Source: Neobittarella massiliensis (ex Bilen et al. 2018) (GTDB lineage: Bacteria > Bacillota > Clostridia > Oscillospirales > Ruminococcaceae). From it: a stretch of DNA of 64,000 bases. The notes under the pieces are model-generated. The model had not been told where the DNA came from. It was given only the letters and a program-made list of their open reading frames with translations, and searched no databases. This document shows, in pieces, positions 9,763-18,959 of this stretch. Position 1 is the stretch's first letter; the number at the start of each line of letters is the position of its first letter. The stretch is taken from contig NZ_OKQO01000006.1 in the NCBI RefSeq assembly GCF_900289145.1, positions 245,736-309,735 on the forward strand, read 5' to 3'. The position numbers were made by a program, and so were the translations under genes.

Positions 9763-10788
9763 TTATCGCAGCATCTTCTTAACAAAGAGCCGAAAGTGAG
9801 TAAATGCTTTAAGTAGAAATGGGACTTTTATCTTTAGTAGAACCCTATACAACACAAATTCCAATGACCTACAACCCGTAGCGTTTATTGCTTGTGACGT
9901 AAAAGCGCTGTTAAGGATTTTTTGAACATATATATTTTTTTCGGTTTCTCTTAAATCTTTAGAGGAAAAAATTTGTTCAAGTATTGTAAAACAGCCGCGT
10001 AGATAGATATCGCTGTCTACTGTGTTGGGATGCGTGAGTGATAATACATCAGTTTTAAATGTGCAGATCGATTGATATACTAGCTCATTATATCGAATGC
10101 GCTCAGGAGTAAATTTTCGTGTAAGAGATCTACTGTTTTCTTCAACATAATGGTAAAGAGGTTCTGATGAAATACGAATGGTATTTATATTCGACAAATA
10201 GGCAAGATTGAAAAGAAGGTCTTCGCCAATTTGAATATCCTCACGAAAACATAGGCTATTCTTTTTAATAAAGTCATTCCTGTAAAGTTTATTCCATAAG
10301 GCGTTTAGATAGCTTTTTTTATAGAGCTCATTGAATACAGTATTATCTATGTCGTATAAGTGCAAAGTGGTAGAGGGGATGGTTACAGAGATTTCTTTAA
10401 ATATATTTTTATGAGGTTTAAAAAAGTCACGATAATAGCCGCAGAGAGCGAGATCCGAAGTTTTTATAAGAGCATGGAGCGTCGCTAACATATTGGGCTC
10501 TAACCAATCGTCTGCATCAACAAATACGACATAATCACCTTTGGCATGCCGAATGCCGGTATTCCTTGCGCTACTAGGACCGGCGTTTTTTTGCCTAAAG
10601 ATATGTATTCTATTATCAAGGCTTGCAAAACGATGATAGATATCAGCGGAATCGTCTGTGGAACCATCATCTACCACAATAAGCTCCCAAGCAACAAAAG
10701 ATTGCCCCCGTATGCTTTTTATACAACGTGATAAATAACAGGACGCATTGAACACGGGTATAATGATACTTATAGATGGTTTGGACAA
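9763..10788 (-). CDS. Family 2 glycosyltransferase (GT-A)
   Basis: 341 residues with ISIIIPVFNASCYLSRC at the N-terminus, VVDDGSTDDSADIY and YVVFVDADDWLEPNM (metal-binding DXD-type motif), the full GT2 signature. The C-terminal half has no recognised extra domain. The TTG at 10788 is preferred because GAGGAGGG lies about nine bases upstream; an in-frame TTG seven codons earlier lies inside that ribosome-binding site. It belongs to the leftward polysaccharide set and follows the next GT2 gene closely. Donor specificity is unknown. Confidence 0.87.
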   Translation of the reverse strand: MSKPSISIIIPVFNASCYLSRCIKSIRGQSFVAWELIVVDDGSTDDSADIYHRFASLDNRIHIFRQKNAGPSSARNTGIRHAKGDYVVFVDADDWLEPNMLATLHALIKTSDLALCGYYRDFFKPHKNIFKEISVTIPSTTLHLYDIDNTVFNELYKKSYLNALWNKLYRNDFIKKNSLCFREDIQIGEDLLFNLAYLSNINTIRISSEPLYHYVEENSRSLTRKFTPERIRYNELVYQSICTFKTDVLSLTHPNTVDSDIYLRGCFTILEQIFSSKDLRETEKNIYVQKILNSAFTSQAINATGCRSLEFVLYRVLLKIKVPFLLKAFTHFRLFVKKMLR

Positions 10789-10810
10789 CGAGCGTCCCTC
10801 CTCATGCAAT

Positions 10811-11629
10811 TTAGGTATCTCTTAACAGTTTCTTGTATAGGTAAGAACGTACCGTGTTGGGCAAAATGCAGATCATGGTTTGGCCGATGATGGCGATTAG
10901 ATAATCGTTTTTTTTGCTGAAACCTATTTGTAGCATATAACGGCGAAAATCTTTCATTTTCTTTAAATATGAGAGTCCCCCGCGACGATTGTACATATCG
11001 GTCCCGGCGCGCATATACAGCAGCGGTTCGGGAATGTTGTAAGCGTGAACGTGATTTTGTAGCATACGGACCCACAAATAGTAATCCTCAAACAGTGGAA
11101 AGTCCTGATAGCCGCCGGCCGCAAGTACGGCCGATTTTTTGTACATCACCACGGGATGATTAAAGGGACACCGCCGCCGCGCATACTGATAAATATCGAC
11201 ATTTTTTTCAGGGACAGTCTTCATCGCTCTTATGTCTGAAATTTCTTTTTCGAACTCATACAGAGACGCGCTGACGATATCTAGAGTAGGGTCTTCTTCG
11301 AACAGCTTTAATTGTCTAGCACAGCGGTGGGGCATGGAGATATCATCGGAATCCATCCTGGCAATAAGTTCATTTCTACACTGTGCCATTCCTTTATTTA
11401 GGGCATTGCCGAGCCCTTGATTGGTGGGTAGACGCACAATATGAAATATTGCCGGGTACTGGTTGACAAACTGGTTGATTACTGCATCTAATTCATCTGT
11501 TAATGGCCCGTCACATACCAGGACAAAATCATCGGTAAGGGCTGTCTGTGCCATCATACTCTGGATACTGGCTTGAAGAAACGCTGCCTTTTCACGTTTG
11601 TAGACAGACATTAAAACGCTATAGTTCAT
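10811..11629 (-). CDS. Family 2 glycosyltransferase, first gene of the leftward polysaccharide set
   Basis: 272 residues from the ATG at 11629, which has GAGGAGC upstream; an upstream in-frame ATG at 11671 lacks one. NYSVLMSVYKREKAAFLQ, LVCDGPLTD and ARMDSDDISMPHR mark a GT2 enzyme of the amylovoran/rhamnosyl-like subgroup (the SDD/DDIS pattern). HPVVMYKKSAVLAAGGYQ and EDYYLWVRM are the usual acceptor-side landmarks. It is the promoter-proximal gene of the leftward set. Base composition is closer to 50 percent GC than its very AT-rich neighbours, suggesting a mosaic origin. Confidence 0.88.
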   Translation of the reverse strand: MNYSVLMSVYKREKAAFLQASIQSMMAQTALTDDFVLVCDGPLTDELDAVINQFVNQYPAIFHIVRLPTNQGLGNALNKGMAQCRNELIARMDSDDISMPHRCARQLKLFEEDPTLDIVSASLYEFEKEISDIRAMKTVPEKNVDIYQYARRRCPFNHPVVMYKKSAVLAAGGYQDFPLFEDYYLWVRMLQNHVHAYNIPEPLLYMRAGTDMYNRRGGLSYLKKMKDFRRYMLQIGFSKKNDYLIAIIGQTMICILPNTVRSYLYKKLLRDT

Positions 11630-11780
11630 AAAAATAAGCTCCTCAGTCTCTTTACTCGCGAATGAAAACACACATTACCAATAAGCGGGGGGTGGATTTT
11701 TTCTTTTAAAACTGGTAATATAAGAAAATAGATGCTTTATCGTTCGATAAATAAATATAACGATATTTGTTCTACATTGC

Positions 11781-11810
11781 CAGGCTTGCATTTTGCAGGC
11801 CTGTTTTTTT
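11781..11810 (+). terminator. Intrinsic terminator with no gene upstream on the same strand
   Basis: A 10-bp stem (CAGGCTTGCA pairing with TGCAGGCCTG, one G-U pair) with a three-base loop is followed by seven T residues. It points rightward, but the only gene upstream of it is on the other strand. It could attenuate a leader transcript of the rightward polysaccharide set, or be a leftover from a lost gene. Confidence 0.75.
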
Positions 11811-11998
11811 ATGCAATAAATCCTCAGCCTTGACTGAACGAAAACGTATATTTTATTGGGATTTTTGTGCTTATAAAGCTATACCGATAAAAGCATATAG
11901 CCTTAAAAGTATAGCATATTCTACGGCTACAAACAAGGTTTGCGACTAGGAGTCAAGGCCGTGTGCCCACTAAAAATCTGGAGGAGGATTTATTCCAC
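11811..11998 (+). promoter_or_regulatory. AT-rich leader of the rightward polysaccharide set with long-range inverted repeat
   Basis: No gene is seen from 11630 to 11998. GCCTTGACT at 11827-11835 and AGTCAAGGC at 11951-11959 are perfectly complementary and would close a domain of about 115 bases, inside which GCTATA and TATAGC can form a smaller hairpin. TTGACT at 11830-11835 with TTTATT at 11852-11857 (16-base spacing) could instead be a weak promoter overlapping the left arm. No known riboswitch consensus was recognised. Confidence 0.4.
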
Positions 11999-13117
11999 GT
12001 GAAAAAAGTCCTATTTGTTTCACATACTGCCAATTTCTCAAAGTTTAACCGGCCATTTATGCGTTGGTTCCAAGAACAGGGATATACGGTACACTATGCG
12101 TCTGCCGGAGAGGAGCAGGTGCTCGACTGTGATCGGCACTTTGTCATTCCCTTTGAGCGCAGTCCCTTTTCTCTTAAAAATGTACAGGCCTATCGGCAGC
12201 TGAAGCAGGTGATCGATCGTGAAAACTACAAGCTCATCCACTGCCATACTCCAGTCGGCGGTGTAGTGACCCGGTTGGCGGCCCGTCAGGCGAGAAAGCG
12301 TGGCACAAAAGTCCTCTACACCGCACATGGCTTTCATTTTTTTAAGGGGGCCCCACTGAAAAACTGGCTGCTGTTCTACCCCGTCGAAAAATGGATGGCC
12401 CGCTACACCGATTGCCTGATCGTGATGAACGAAGAGGATTTTGCCACGGCGGAGCATAAGCGCTTCCCCGCTGGTCACATTGAAAAAATAGACGGTGTGG
12501 GGGTGGACTTGACAAAGTTTTCCCCTGTCTTGACAGAGCAAAAGAACTCTCTGCGAAAGCAATATGGATATGCGGAAAAAGACTTTATCTTAATATATAT
12601 TGCCGAATTTATCCCGCGGAAAAATCACGCTTTTATCTTATCCCAATTGCCGCAAATGAAAAAAAAGATAGGTGACCTAAGGGTCATATTTGCGGGAAAA
12701 GGCGATTTGCTAGAAGAGAGCAAACAGAGGGCAAAGGAGCTCGGTGTAGACGATATCTGCGCCTTTTTAGGCTATCGGCGCGATGTAGACGCACTGCTAG
12801 ATATTTCTGATGTGCTCATTTCATCCAGTAGGCAAGAGGGGCTCCCGATCAATGTGATCGAGGGAATGGCCTGCGGCCTGCCTATTGTCTGTGCAAAGAT
12901 CCGGGGACAGGTAGACGTAATAGTCGATGGTGAGAACGGCTTTCTATACGATGTCGACGATGAGAACGGCTTTTGTCGGGCGATCTGTGACCTGTATGAA
13001 GATCCATCCATGCGCACTGCGATAGGGAAAAGAAACACCATAGACGTACAAAAGTACGCGCTGGATCGCGCTGTAGAGTCTATGGCTGACATTTACCGTT
13101 CTTTTTTGGAGGAGTGA
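11999..13117 (+). CDS. Family 4 glycosyltransferase (EpsD/CapM type)
   Basis: 372-residue GT-B enzyme. The N-terminal domain starts KKVLFVSHTANFSKFNRPF, seen in EpsD/CapM-like transferases, with HCHTPVGGVVTRLA and YTAHGFHFFKG following; the C-terminal domain has the GT4 donor-site pattern SSSRQEGLPINVIEGMACG near residue 275-293 with the two conserved glutamates. It should add a sugar early in repeat-unit assembly. GTG at 11999 is chosen because GGAGGAGG lies 11 bases upstream; a GTG at 11963 would put that site inside the gene. It is the first gene of the rightward set and overlaps the next by a few bases. Confidence 0.9.
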   Translation: MKKVLFVSHTANFSKFNRPFMRWFQEQGYTVHYASAGEEQVLDCDRHFVIPFERSPFSLKNVQAYRQLKQVIDRENYKLIHCHTPVGGVVTRLAARQARKRGTKVLYTAHGFHFFKGAPLKNWLLFYPVEKWMARYTDCLIVMNEEDFATAEHKRFPAGHIEKIDGVGVDLTKFSPVLTEQKNSLRKQYGYAEKDFILIYIAEFIPRKNHAFILSQLPQMKKKIGDLRVIFAGKGDLLEESKQRAKELGVDDICAFLGYRRDVDALLDISDVLISSSRQEGLPINVIEGMACGLPIVCAKIRGQVDVIVDGENGFLYDVDDENGFCRAICDLYEDPSMRTAIGKRNTIDVQKYALDRAVESMADIYRSFLEE

Positions 13118-13122
13118 GGAAA

Positions 13123-13920
13123 ATGCCAAAAATCAGTGTGATCATGGGGATCTATAACACCAACAGCCCCGACATGGTAAAAGCGGCTATCGACTCTATC
13201 CTAAATCAAACTTTTAAAGATTTTGAGTTTATTATCTGTGACGACGGTTCCACAGACGGTACCTATGAGCTGGTAAAAAAACTTACAGCGCACGATATAA
13301 GAGTGCGGCTGTTAAAAAACGAGAAAAATATGGGGCTGGCATTCTCGCTAAATCATTGTCTACAAGAAGCTTCTGGGCAATATATCGCCCGAATGGATGC
13401 AGACGATGTGTCTTTACCTAACCGATTAGAAAAAGAATATCTATTTTTAGAACATCATCCCGATTTTGCACTGGTATCCTGTTGGGCCGACCTATTCGAT
13501 GAGGGCGGTGTTTGGGGACTGAGGAAAAATATTGCCAGACCAGATAAAAAGACACTGCTATTTGGCCCTCCCTTTATTCATCCTACAGTACTGATGAGAA
13601 AAAGTGTATTGGAGAAAATGGGTGGCTATAGAGTAGCTCCCGAGACTACTCGCGCAGAAGACTATGATTTATGGATGCGGATGTATGCCGCCGGTTTTGC
13701 CGGATATATATTGCCAGAAGTTCTGTTCCAGTTCCGTGAAGACAGCGGGGCCTATAGCAGGAGAAAATACAGACACCGCCTCGAGGAAGCCAAAGTGCGC
13801 TATAGAGGATTTAAGTTGCTGGGTCTGCTACCCGGAGCCTGGCCATACGTCGTGAAGCCGCTGATCGTCGGCCTCATGCCGCAACCCCTGCTGTCGCACC
13901 TACGCAGAGAGAAAGTATGA
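13123..13920 (+). CDS. Family 2 glycosyltransferase
   Basis: 265 residues. ISVIMGIYNTNSPDMVKAA, FIICDDGSTDGTYELV and ARMDADDVSLPNRLEKE show a GT2 enzyme, with HPTVLMRKSVLEKMGGY and EDYDLWMRM downstream, much like the product of 10811-11629 at the head of the opposite set. ATG at 13123 is preceded by GGAGGAGTGAGG and lies just after the GT4 stop codon. A possible common origin of these two GT2 genes at the divergent heads of the sets is inference from the shared motif order. Confidence 0.9.
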   Translation: MPKISVIMGIYNTNSPDMVKAAIDSILNQTFKDFEFIICDDGSTDGTYELVKKLTAHDIRVRLLKNEKNMGLAFSLNHCLQEASGQYIARMDADDVSLPNRLEKEYLFLEHHPDFALVSCWADLFDEGGVWGLRKNIARPDKKTLLFGPPFIHPTVLMRKSVLEKMGGYRVAPETTRAEDYDLWMRMYAAGFAGYILPEVLFQFREDSGAYSRRKYRHRLEEAKVRYRGFKLLGLLPGAWPYVVKPLIVGLMPQPLLSHLRREKV

Positions 13921-13935
13921 TATCAGGAGGCCATT

Positions 13936-15102
13936 TTGATATTTCTTCTTCTATTTACAGTAATTTTGGTATGCATTTTTAAAGCGAAGCGTTCTACACG
14001 GGCAAATCGGTGGTGTATTCCTTTGGTATGCTGTCTGCTGCTTATTTTGGTTGCAGGGTTAAGGAATGACTATGGCAATGATTTTAAAAATTATGTCATC
14101 CACTGGTCTGAAATAAATTCAATAAAAGATGTGTTAGCCTCAACCTTTGATAAGGGATATAGTTTGATGGTCTTTTTATTCAAGCGCATGGGTTTAGGCA
14201 TCCACACATTTATGTTGACCGTGGCATTTGTCTCGATAGCCTCTAAATACAAGTTTATGAACGAAGTTAGTCCATTGCCCATAGTCAGCTGGATCATGTA
14301 CTATTTGATGTTTTACATTGTCAATGACATGGAGCAGATTCGACATGGCTTGGCCATAGGGATCTGTTTTTTTGCAATCAAATATGTACTGAAACGAGAA
14401 CCGCTCAAGTTTTTTAGTTGTGTTTTGTTGGCCTGTACGTTTCATACAACAGCTATCTTTTTTTTAGCAGTATACATTTTGCCAAACATAGTACTGACCA
14501 TTAAAGGTGTTGCGTTCATCTCACTCTGTACGGCAGCCGTATCTTGTATCGATCTTATGAAAATTTTGGCTGCACTGAATACGAGCTTTTTGCACAGTAG
14601 CCGTATACAGGAAAAAATACAGCTGTACATAAATAGCAGTACAACGGAAGTCCTTTCTCTCACACTTGTTTTGCGTATAGTTGTCTTCATGCTCTTTTGG
14701 ATATTTAGCTATGACCGAAAAGATCGCTTACATCGGCTGCTGTTGAATGGGTATTTGTTGGGGATTTGCATTTTTGCTGGTCTCCATTCGGTAGAGATGA
14801 TGGCTGTGCGGGCATCGGTGTTTTTTCGGTATTTTGAGTTGGCCATGATACCGATCTATATAACCTCGATTCCTCATATTCAGCAGCGTGTACAGCGCTT
14901 TCCGATTTGGCAGAAAATTGGCTGTAGATGCAGAGAAACTGCTGGCAGAAAAACAGGCGTACCAGCAAGAAGGTTGCTCGGGGTGTGTATGACTGCAAAG
15001 CCAATACACTATACAGTGATAAGCGGTTTATTTGCATATTACTTTATAAAATTTATCGAGATACTGTTCTCATTTCACTATTTTGCATATTTATCTGCAT
15101 AG
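13936..15102 (+). CDS. EpsG-family polysaccharide polymerase-like membrane protein
   Basis: 388 residues with about 9-10 predicted membrane spans. The segment AGLRNDYGNDFKNYVIHW near residues 40-57 matches the EpsG-family landmark (arginine, then a glycine-aspartate-tyrosine cluster), and DMEQIRHGLAIGICFFA near 130-146 is the other conserved patch. EpsG proteins are thought to act as Wzy-like polymerases in Gram-positive exopolysaccharide loci. TTG at 13936 follows AGGAGG by five bases. The rightward set thus has its own polymerase candidate as well as its own flippase, supporting two separate polymers rather than one. Confidence 0.82.
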   Translation: MIFLLLFTVILVCIFKAKRSTRANRWCIPLVCCLLLILVAGLRNDYGNDFKNYVIHWSEINSIKDVLASTFDKGYSLMVFLFKRMGLGIHTFMLTVAFVSIASKYKFMNEVSPLPIVSWIMYYLMFYIVNDMEQIRHGLAIGICFFAIKYVLKREPLKFFSCVLLACTFHTTAIFFLAVYILPNIVLTIKGVAFISLCTAAVSCIDLMKILAALNTSFLHSSRIQEKIQLYINSSTTEVLSLTLVLRIVVFMLFWIFSYDRKDRLHRLLLNGYLLGICIFAGLHSVEMMAVRASVFFRYFELAMIPIYITSIPHIQQRVQRFPIWQKIGCRCRETAGRKTGVPARRLLGVCMTAKPIHYTVISGLFAYYFIKFIEILFSFHYFAYLSA

Positions 15103-15114
15103 ATGGGATATATA

Positions 15115-16260
15115 ATGGAAAAAATACTGTTTTTGATTACTACTTTAAATGGCGGTGGTGCAGAGAAGATACTTGTTGACACAGTATCTTCTCTAGATCC
15201 TCAAAAATATGAAATAACTGTTCAAACTGTGCTTGACAGGGGAATTTATACTGCAGAGATTAAAAAATTATGTACATATAAAAGAATATTCCCTGATATC
15301 AAGGGCCCAGCGCTACTAAAAAAAATATACTTTTCTCTGATCTTGAGGCTGTTTAAATACACATCAGCTCGGTGGCAATACAAAACATTTATCCGGGGAA
15401 AATATGATGTTGAAATAGCCTTTTTAGAGGGTACTCCTACGAAAATACTATCGGGTTCAGAAAGCCAGGCAAAAAAATATGCCTGGGTGCACGTGGATCC
15501 AATCGCCTTCCCCAACTCTACAAAAGAATTTAAAAGTTTAGAGGAGGAAAAGCTGGCGTACAGACAGTTTGACCGGGTGCTTTGTGTCTCATCTCAAATT
15601 TGCGAAGGCATGAAAAAAAAGTACCAAACAGGGGATAAGACCTCGGTACAGCTCAACATTTTGGATGAACAGAAAGTGATCGAAAAGAGTCAGCAGTACC
15701 AATTAGAGAACAAAAGCGGCTGCTTTAATATGATCACGATTGGGCGGCTATCACGTCAAAAGAATTATATGCGGTTGTTGAGAGTTTGCGCACGCTTAAA
15801 AAAAGAGGACTATAAGTTCTGCCTGACTATTTTGGGAACAGGCGACCAAGAGGAGTCCTTAAAAAATTTTTGCCGCGAGGAACGACTCGATGATATGGTG
15901 GAATTTAAAGGCTTTTTAGAAAATCCTTATCCGTATTTGAAGGCCAGCGATCTATTTGTATGCTCTTCCATAGCAGAAGGATTTAGTACTGTGGTCTCGG
16001 AGGCAATCGTTTTGGGAGTACCGGTAGTGACAACAGACTGCGCAGGGATGAGGGATATTCTGGGAGAATCTGAGTTTGGCCTGATTGTTGATAACAGTGA
16101 TGATGGACTATATGGCGGTATAAAGAGAATGCTGGAAGACCCGATGTGCTATCAGCACTATAGAGAAAAGACAGCGGAGCGCTCTGCATTTTTTAGAAAA
16201 GAACAAAGAGTGCATGAGTTGGAAACACTTATTTTGTTCGGTGAGAGTATTAGAAAGTAG
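15115..16260 (+). CDS. Family 4 glycosyltransferase
   Basis: 381-residue GT-B enzyme: ILFLITTLNGGGAEKILVD at the N-terminus, ITIGRLSRQKNYMRLLRV opening the C-terminal domain and CSSIAEGFSTVVSEAIVLG near residues 283-301 as the EX7E donor site. The pattern is typical of GT4 enzymes using UDP-sugars. ATG at 15115 is preferred over ATG 15103 on the weak GGGA site, but either could be used. It follows the EpsG-like gene within a few bases and lies upstream of the glycerophosphotransferase-like gene. Confidence 0.9.
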   Translation: MEKILFLITTLNGGGAEKILVDTVSSLDPQKYEITVQTVLDRGIYTAEIKKLCTYKRIFPDIKGPALLKKIYFSLILRLFKYTSARWQYKTFIRGKYDVEIAFLEGTPTKILSGSESQAKKYAWVHVDPIAFPNSTKEFKSLEEEKLAYRQFDRVLCVSSQICEGMKKKYQTGDKTSVQLNILDEQKVIEKSQQYQLENKSGCFNMITIGRLSRQKNYMRLLRVCARLKKEDYKFCLTILGTGDQEESLKNFCREERLDDMVEFKGFLENPYPYLKASDLFVCSSIAEGFSTVVSEAIVLGVPVVTTDCAGMRDILGESEFGLIVDNSDDGLYGGIKRMLEDPMCYQHYREKTAERSAFFRKEQRVHELETLILFGESIRK

Positions 16261-16268
16261 GATAATAC

Positions 16269-17507
16269 ATGACGGAGCGAATGGGAAGATTGCTTACGGT
16301 CTTGCACAGAAAGGGATTAGGCTCCTTTCTGTACCGCATCGGAAGTGCTTGTGGCAGATACACGGCCAAAGCGGTCGGTAGTTTGCTTTTTAAAAAATTA
16401 CCTATAAAGGAAAACTATATCGTATTTGAGAGCGAAGGCGATTTTTGTGACAGCGCGCGCGCTTTTTACGAATACCTGCTCGCGCACAACTATCACGAGC
16501 GATATCGACTGATCTGGATCGTCAAAGAACCCAAGCAGTACTGCGCACCTCCCAATGTCCGCTTTATCAGCAGACAAAAGCAATTTTTTTCAAGTGTTTG
16601 CTTTTTCTACTACGTTTTTGTATCCAAGTATTTTATCTTTACGCACCCCAGCTGGTTCACCTACAGACGAGAGGGACAGTTGGTTGTAAATATCTGGCAT
16701 GGTATTCCCATTAAGGATGGTATTTCCAAAGATCTTTCAGCTGCGTTCGATGTGATATTCTGTTCATCAGAAAATACGCGCCCCTGGTTCAACAAGTTTT
16801 GCGGGGCAAAAGAAGAGCAGGATATCGTATTGGGGTACCCGCGCAACGACCTGCTCTTTCAGTCTGGCCACGCACTGGAGAAATTGCCGGGCTGCGGCGG
16901 ATATCAAAAGGTGATTATCTGTATGCCGACCTATAAGCAGACCGAAAACTGGGTGGACAGCGAGAAGGTACTCCCGTTTTACATACAGGGTATTGAATCT
17001 CGCCAGCAGTTAGAGGAGTTCAATGATGTTCTAGCCCAGATGAACATGCTATTTCTGGTGAAGATCCACCACCTGCAGGACCTCTCTTTTCTCAATGAAG
17101 TAGAACTCTCCCATATCCGATATCTCAAAGATGCAGATCTGTTACACTGCGATGTACAGCTCTACCACTTACTGGGTGAGGCAGATGCACTGCTCACAGA
17201 CTACTCATCGGTCTATCTGGATTATCTGCTGGTAGACAGGCCGGTCGGCTTTCTGTTGGGTGATATCGACACGTATATAGCTGGCAGAGGCTTTTTGTTC
17301 GACGACTATTTATCATATATGCCCGGTGCCAAGCTCTACGATTATGCAGACTTAGTCGCTTTTGTACATGAGGTGCAGAGCGGTATCGACCAGTATTCTG
17401 CCGATAGAAAGCGGGTAAGGGACTTTACCAATTTTTATCAGGACAACAATAACTGCCAGCGGTTCGCACAGTGGCTGGGCTTGCAGGAGAGTCCTGAAAT
17501 AGGGTGA
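16269..17507 (+). CDS. CDP-glycerol glycerophosphotransferase family protein (TagB/TagF-like)
   Basis: 412 residues. The catalytic region shows NIWHGIPIKDG near residue 143 (the first conserved histidine motif), MPTYKQTENW near 219 and TDYSSVYLDYLLVDRPVGF near 315, the signature of enzymes that transfer glycerol phosphate from CDP-glycerol. The last gene of this set encodes the matching CDP-glycerol synthesis enzyme, so donor supply and use are encoded together. It could build a teichoic-acid-like chain or add single glycerol-phosphate groups to the polysaccharide; the single copy and lack of TagA/TagO neighbours favour decoration (inference). Confidence 0.88.
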   Translation: MTERMGRLLTVLHRKGLGSFLYRIGSACGRYTAKAVGSLLFKKLPIKENYIVFESEGDFCDSARAFYEYLLAHNYHERYRLIWIVKEPKQYCAPPNVRFISRQKQFFSSVCFFYYVFVSKYFIFTHPSWFTYRREGQLVVNIWHGIPIKDGISKDLSAAFDVIFCSSENTRPWFNKFCGAKEEQDIVLGYPRNDLLFQSGHALEKLPGCGGYQKVIICMPTYKQTENWVDSEKVLPFYIQGIESRQQLEEFNDVLAQMNMLFLVKIHHLQDLSFLNEVELSHIRYLKDADLLHCDVQLYHLLGEADALLTDYSSVYLDYLLVDRPVGFLLGDIDTYIAGRGFLFDDYLSYMPGAKLYDYADLVAFVHEVQSGIDQYSADRKRVRDFTNFYQDNNNCQRFAQWLGLQESPEIG

Positions 17508-17510
17508 ATC

Positions 17511-18959
17511 ATGACTAGAATATTTGAAAAATATCGGCAGATGTCGGCGCCGGTCAAGGCGGCCATGTGGTTTACGATATGCAGTTTTTTACAGAAAGGT
17601 ATCCAATTTATCACGGTACCGATCTTTACAAGATTACTCACGAAAGAGCAGTATGGTCTGTATAACGTATACAACTCCTGGTCTCAGATCGTTCTTATTT
17701 TCGCCTCGCTAAATCTCTTTTACGGCGTATTTAACAATGGTATGTTAAAATTCGAGACGGATCGTGACCGCTTTGTCTCCTCTGTACAGGGGGCTAGTAC
17801 GGCTATCACAACTGCACTGCTGACCGTTTATCTGTGTACGGCTTCTTTTTGGAACCGTATATTCGAACTCCCCACGGTGCTGGTGTTGGTAATGTTTGTG
17901 CAAATACTGTTTTTTCCAGCCATACAGTATTGGTCTGCCCGCCAGCGCTATGAATTTAAGTACCGTAAATTGGTGGCGCTCACACTGACGATGGCCATAG
18001 CGGACCCTTTACTGGGTATAATCGCGGTTTTAAACAGTGAAGATAAAGCGACGGCAAAGATCATTTCGGCAGTGCTGGTTCAGGTGGCAGCTGGACTGGT
18101 GTTGTATATCTATAACGCCGCCAAAGGTCGATGCTTTTTCTCTAAAAAATACTGGAAATTTGCACTGACATTTAATATCCCACTGATCCCCCATTATCTC
18201 TCGCAGACCGTGCTCAACAATTCTGATAGGATCATTATTCGCCAGCTCTGTGGGGAAGGTCCGGCCGGTATTTACAGTGTCGCATATTCGGCGGCCATGG
18301 TCTTGTTGGTCCTCAACGGCAGTATCAACAATTCCCTGATCCCTTGGACATATAAAAAACTTAAAGACGAGGCGTATACCGGTATTAAGAGAGTATCCAA
18401 TGCAGTGCTCCTGCTCATTGCTGGTATGAATCTAATACTCATCGCTTTTGCTCCTGAGGCCATCAGCATCTTAGCTCCACGCAGCTATCATGGTGCAATA
18501 TGGGTCATCCCGCCAGTGGCCGCCAGCGTCTTTTTCATGTTTCTCTACAATCTTTTTGGCAATGTAGAGTTTTACTTTGAAGAAAATAAATTTATCATGA
18601 TAGCCTCGGTACTTGGTGCAGTACTGAATATTATACTGAACTATATTTTTGTACCGCTCTGCGGATACATTGCGGCCGGCTATACTACACTGTTTTGCTA
18701 TATAGTGTATAGCTTATCTCACTACATATTTATGAAAAAAGTGGTACGGCAACATATAGGTGACATGCAGATTTATGATACAAAATTTGTGTTTGTGCTC
18801 TCTATCCTATTTTTGGGCATCACGGCAGTACTGACGATGACTTATCAGGCAGTGTGGTTGCGTTATGGGTGTATTGTGGTCATGCTGACCGCTGCCTTTA
18901 TAAAGCGAAAAGAGATCAGCCAACAGATGACACTTTTTTTGAAACGGGGAGAGAAATGA
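17511..18959 (+). CDS. Second Wzx-type polysaccharide flippase
   Basis: 482 residues with about 13-14 predicted membrane spans. TICSFLQKGIQFITVPIFTRLL at residues 22-43 is the MOP flippase N-terminal pattern, and FALTFNIPLIPHYLSQTVL near 215 is the usual mid-protein landmark. ATG at 17511 follows AGGGTGAATC. It is distinct in sequence from the flippase at 2469-3872, so each divergent set has one exporter. Its stop overlaps the cytidylyltransferase start as ATGA. Confidence 0.9.
   Translation: MTRIFEKYRQMSAPVKAAMWFTICSFLQKGIQFITVPIFTRLLTKEQYGLYNVYNSWSQIVLIFASLNLFYGVFNNGMLKFETDRDRFVSSVQGASTAITTALLTVYLCTASFWNRIFELPTVLVLVMFVQILFFPAIQYWSARQRYEFKYRKLVALTLTMAIADPLLGIIAVLNSEDKATAKIISAVLVQVAAGLVLYIYNAAKGRCFFSKKYWKFALTFNIPLIPHYLSQTVLNNSDRIIIRQLCGEGPAGIYSVAYSAAMVLLVLNGSINNSLIPWTYKKLKDEAYTGIKRVSNAVLLLIAGMNLILIAFAPEAISILAPRSYHGAIWVIPPVAASVFFMFLYNLFGNVEFYFEENKFIMIASVLGAVLNIILNYIFVPLCGYIAAGYTTLFCYIVYSLSHYIFMKKVVRQHIGDMQIYDTKFVFVLSILFLGITAVLTMTYQAVWLRYGCIVVMLTAAFIKRKEISQQMTLFLKRGEK

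Noticed and set aside
11811..11998. c-di-GMP riboswitch in the polysaccharide leader
   Set aside because: The conserved GCACAGGGCAAACC-type core and tetraloop receptor are absent.
18854..18955. N-terminal extension of the glycerol-3-phosphate cytidylyltransferase
   Set aside because: It overlaps the flippase gene and lies ahead of the conserved TagD start; the ATG at 18956 has its own ribosome-binding site.
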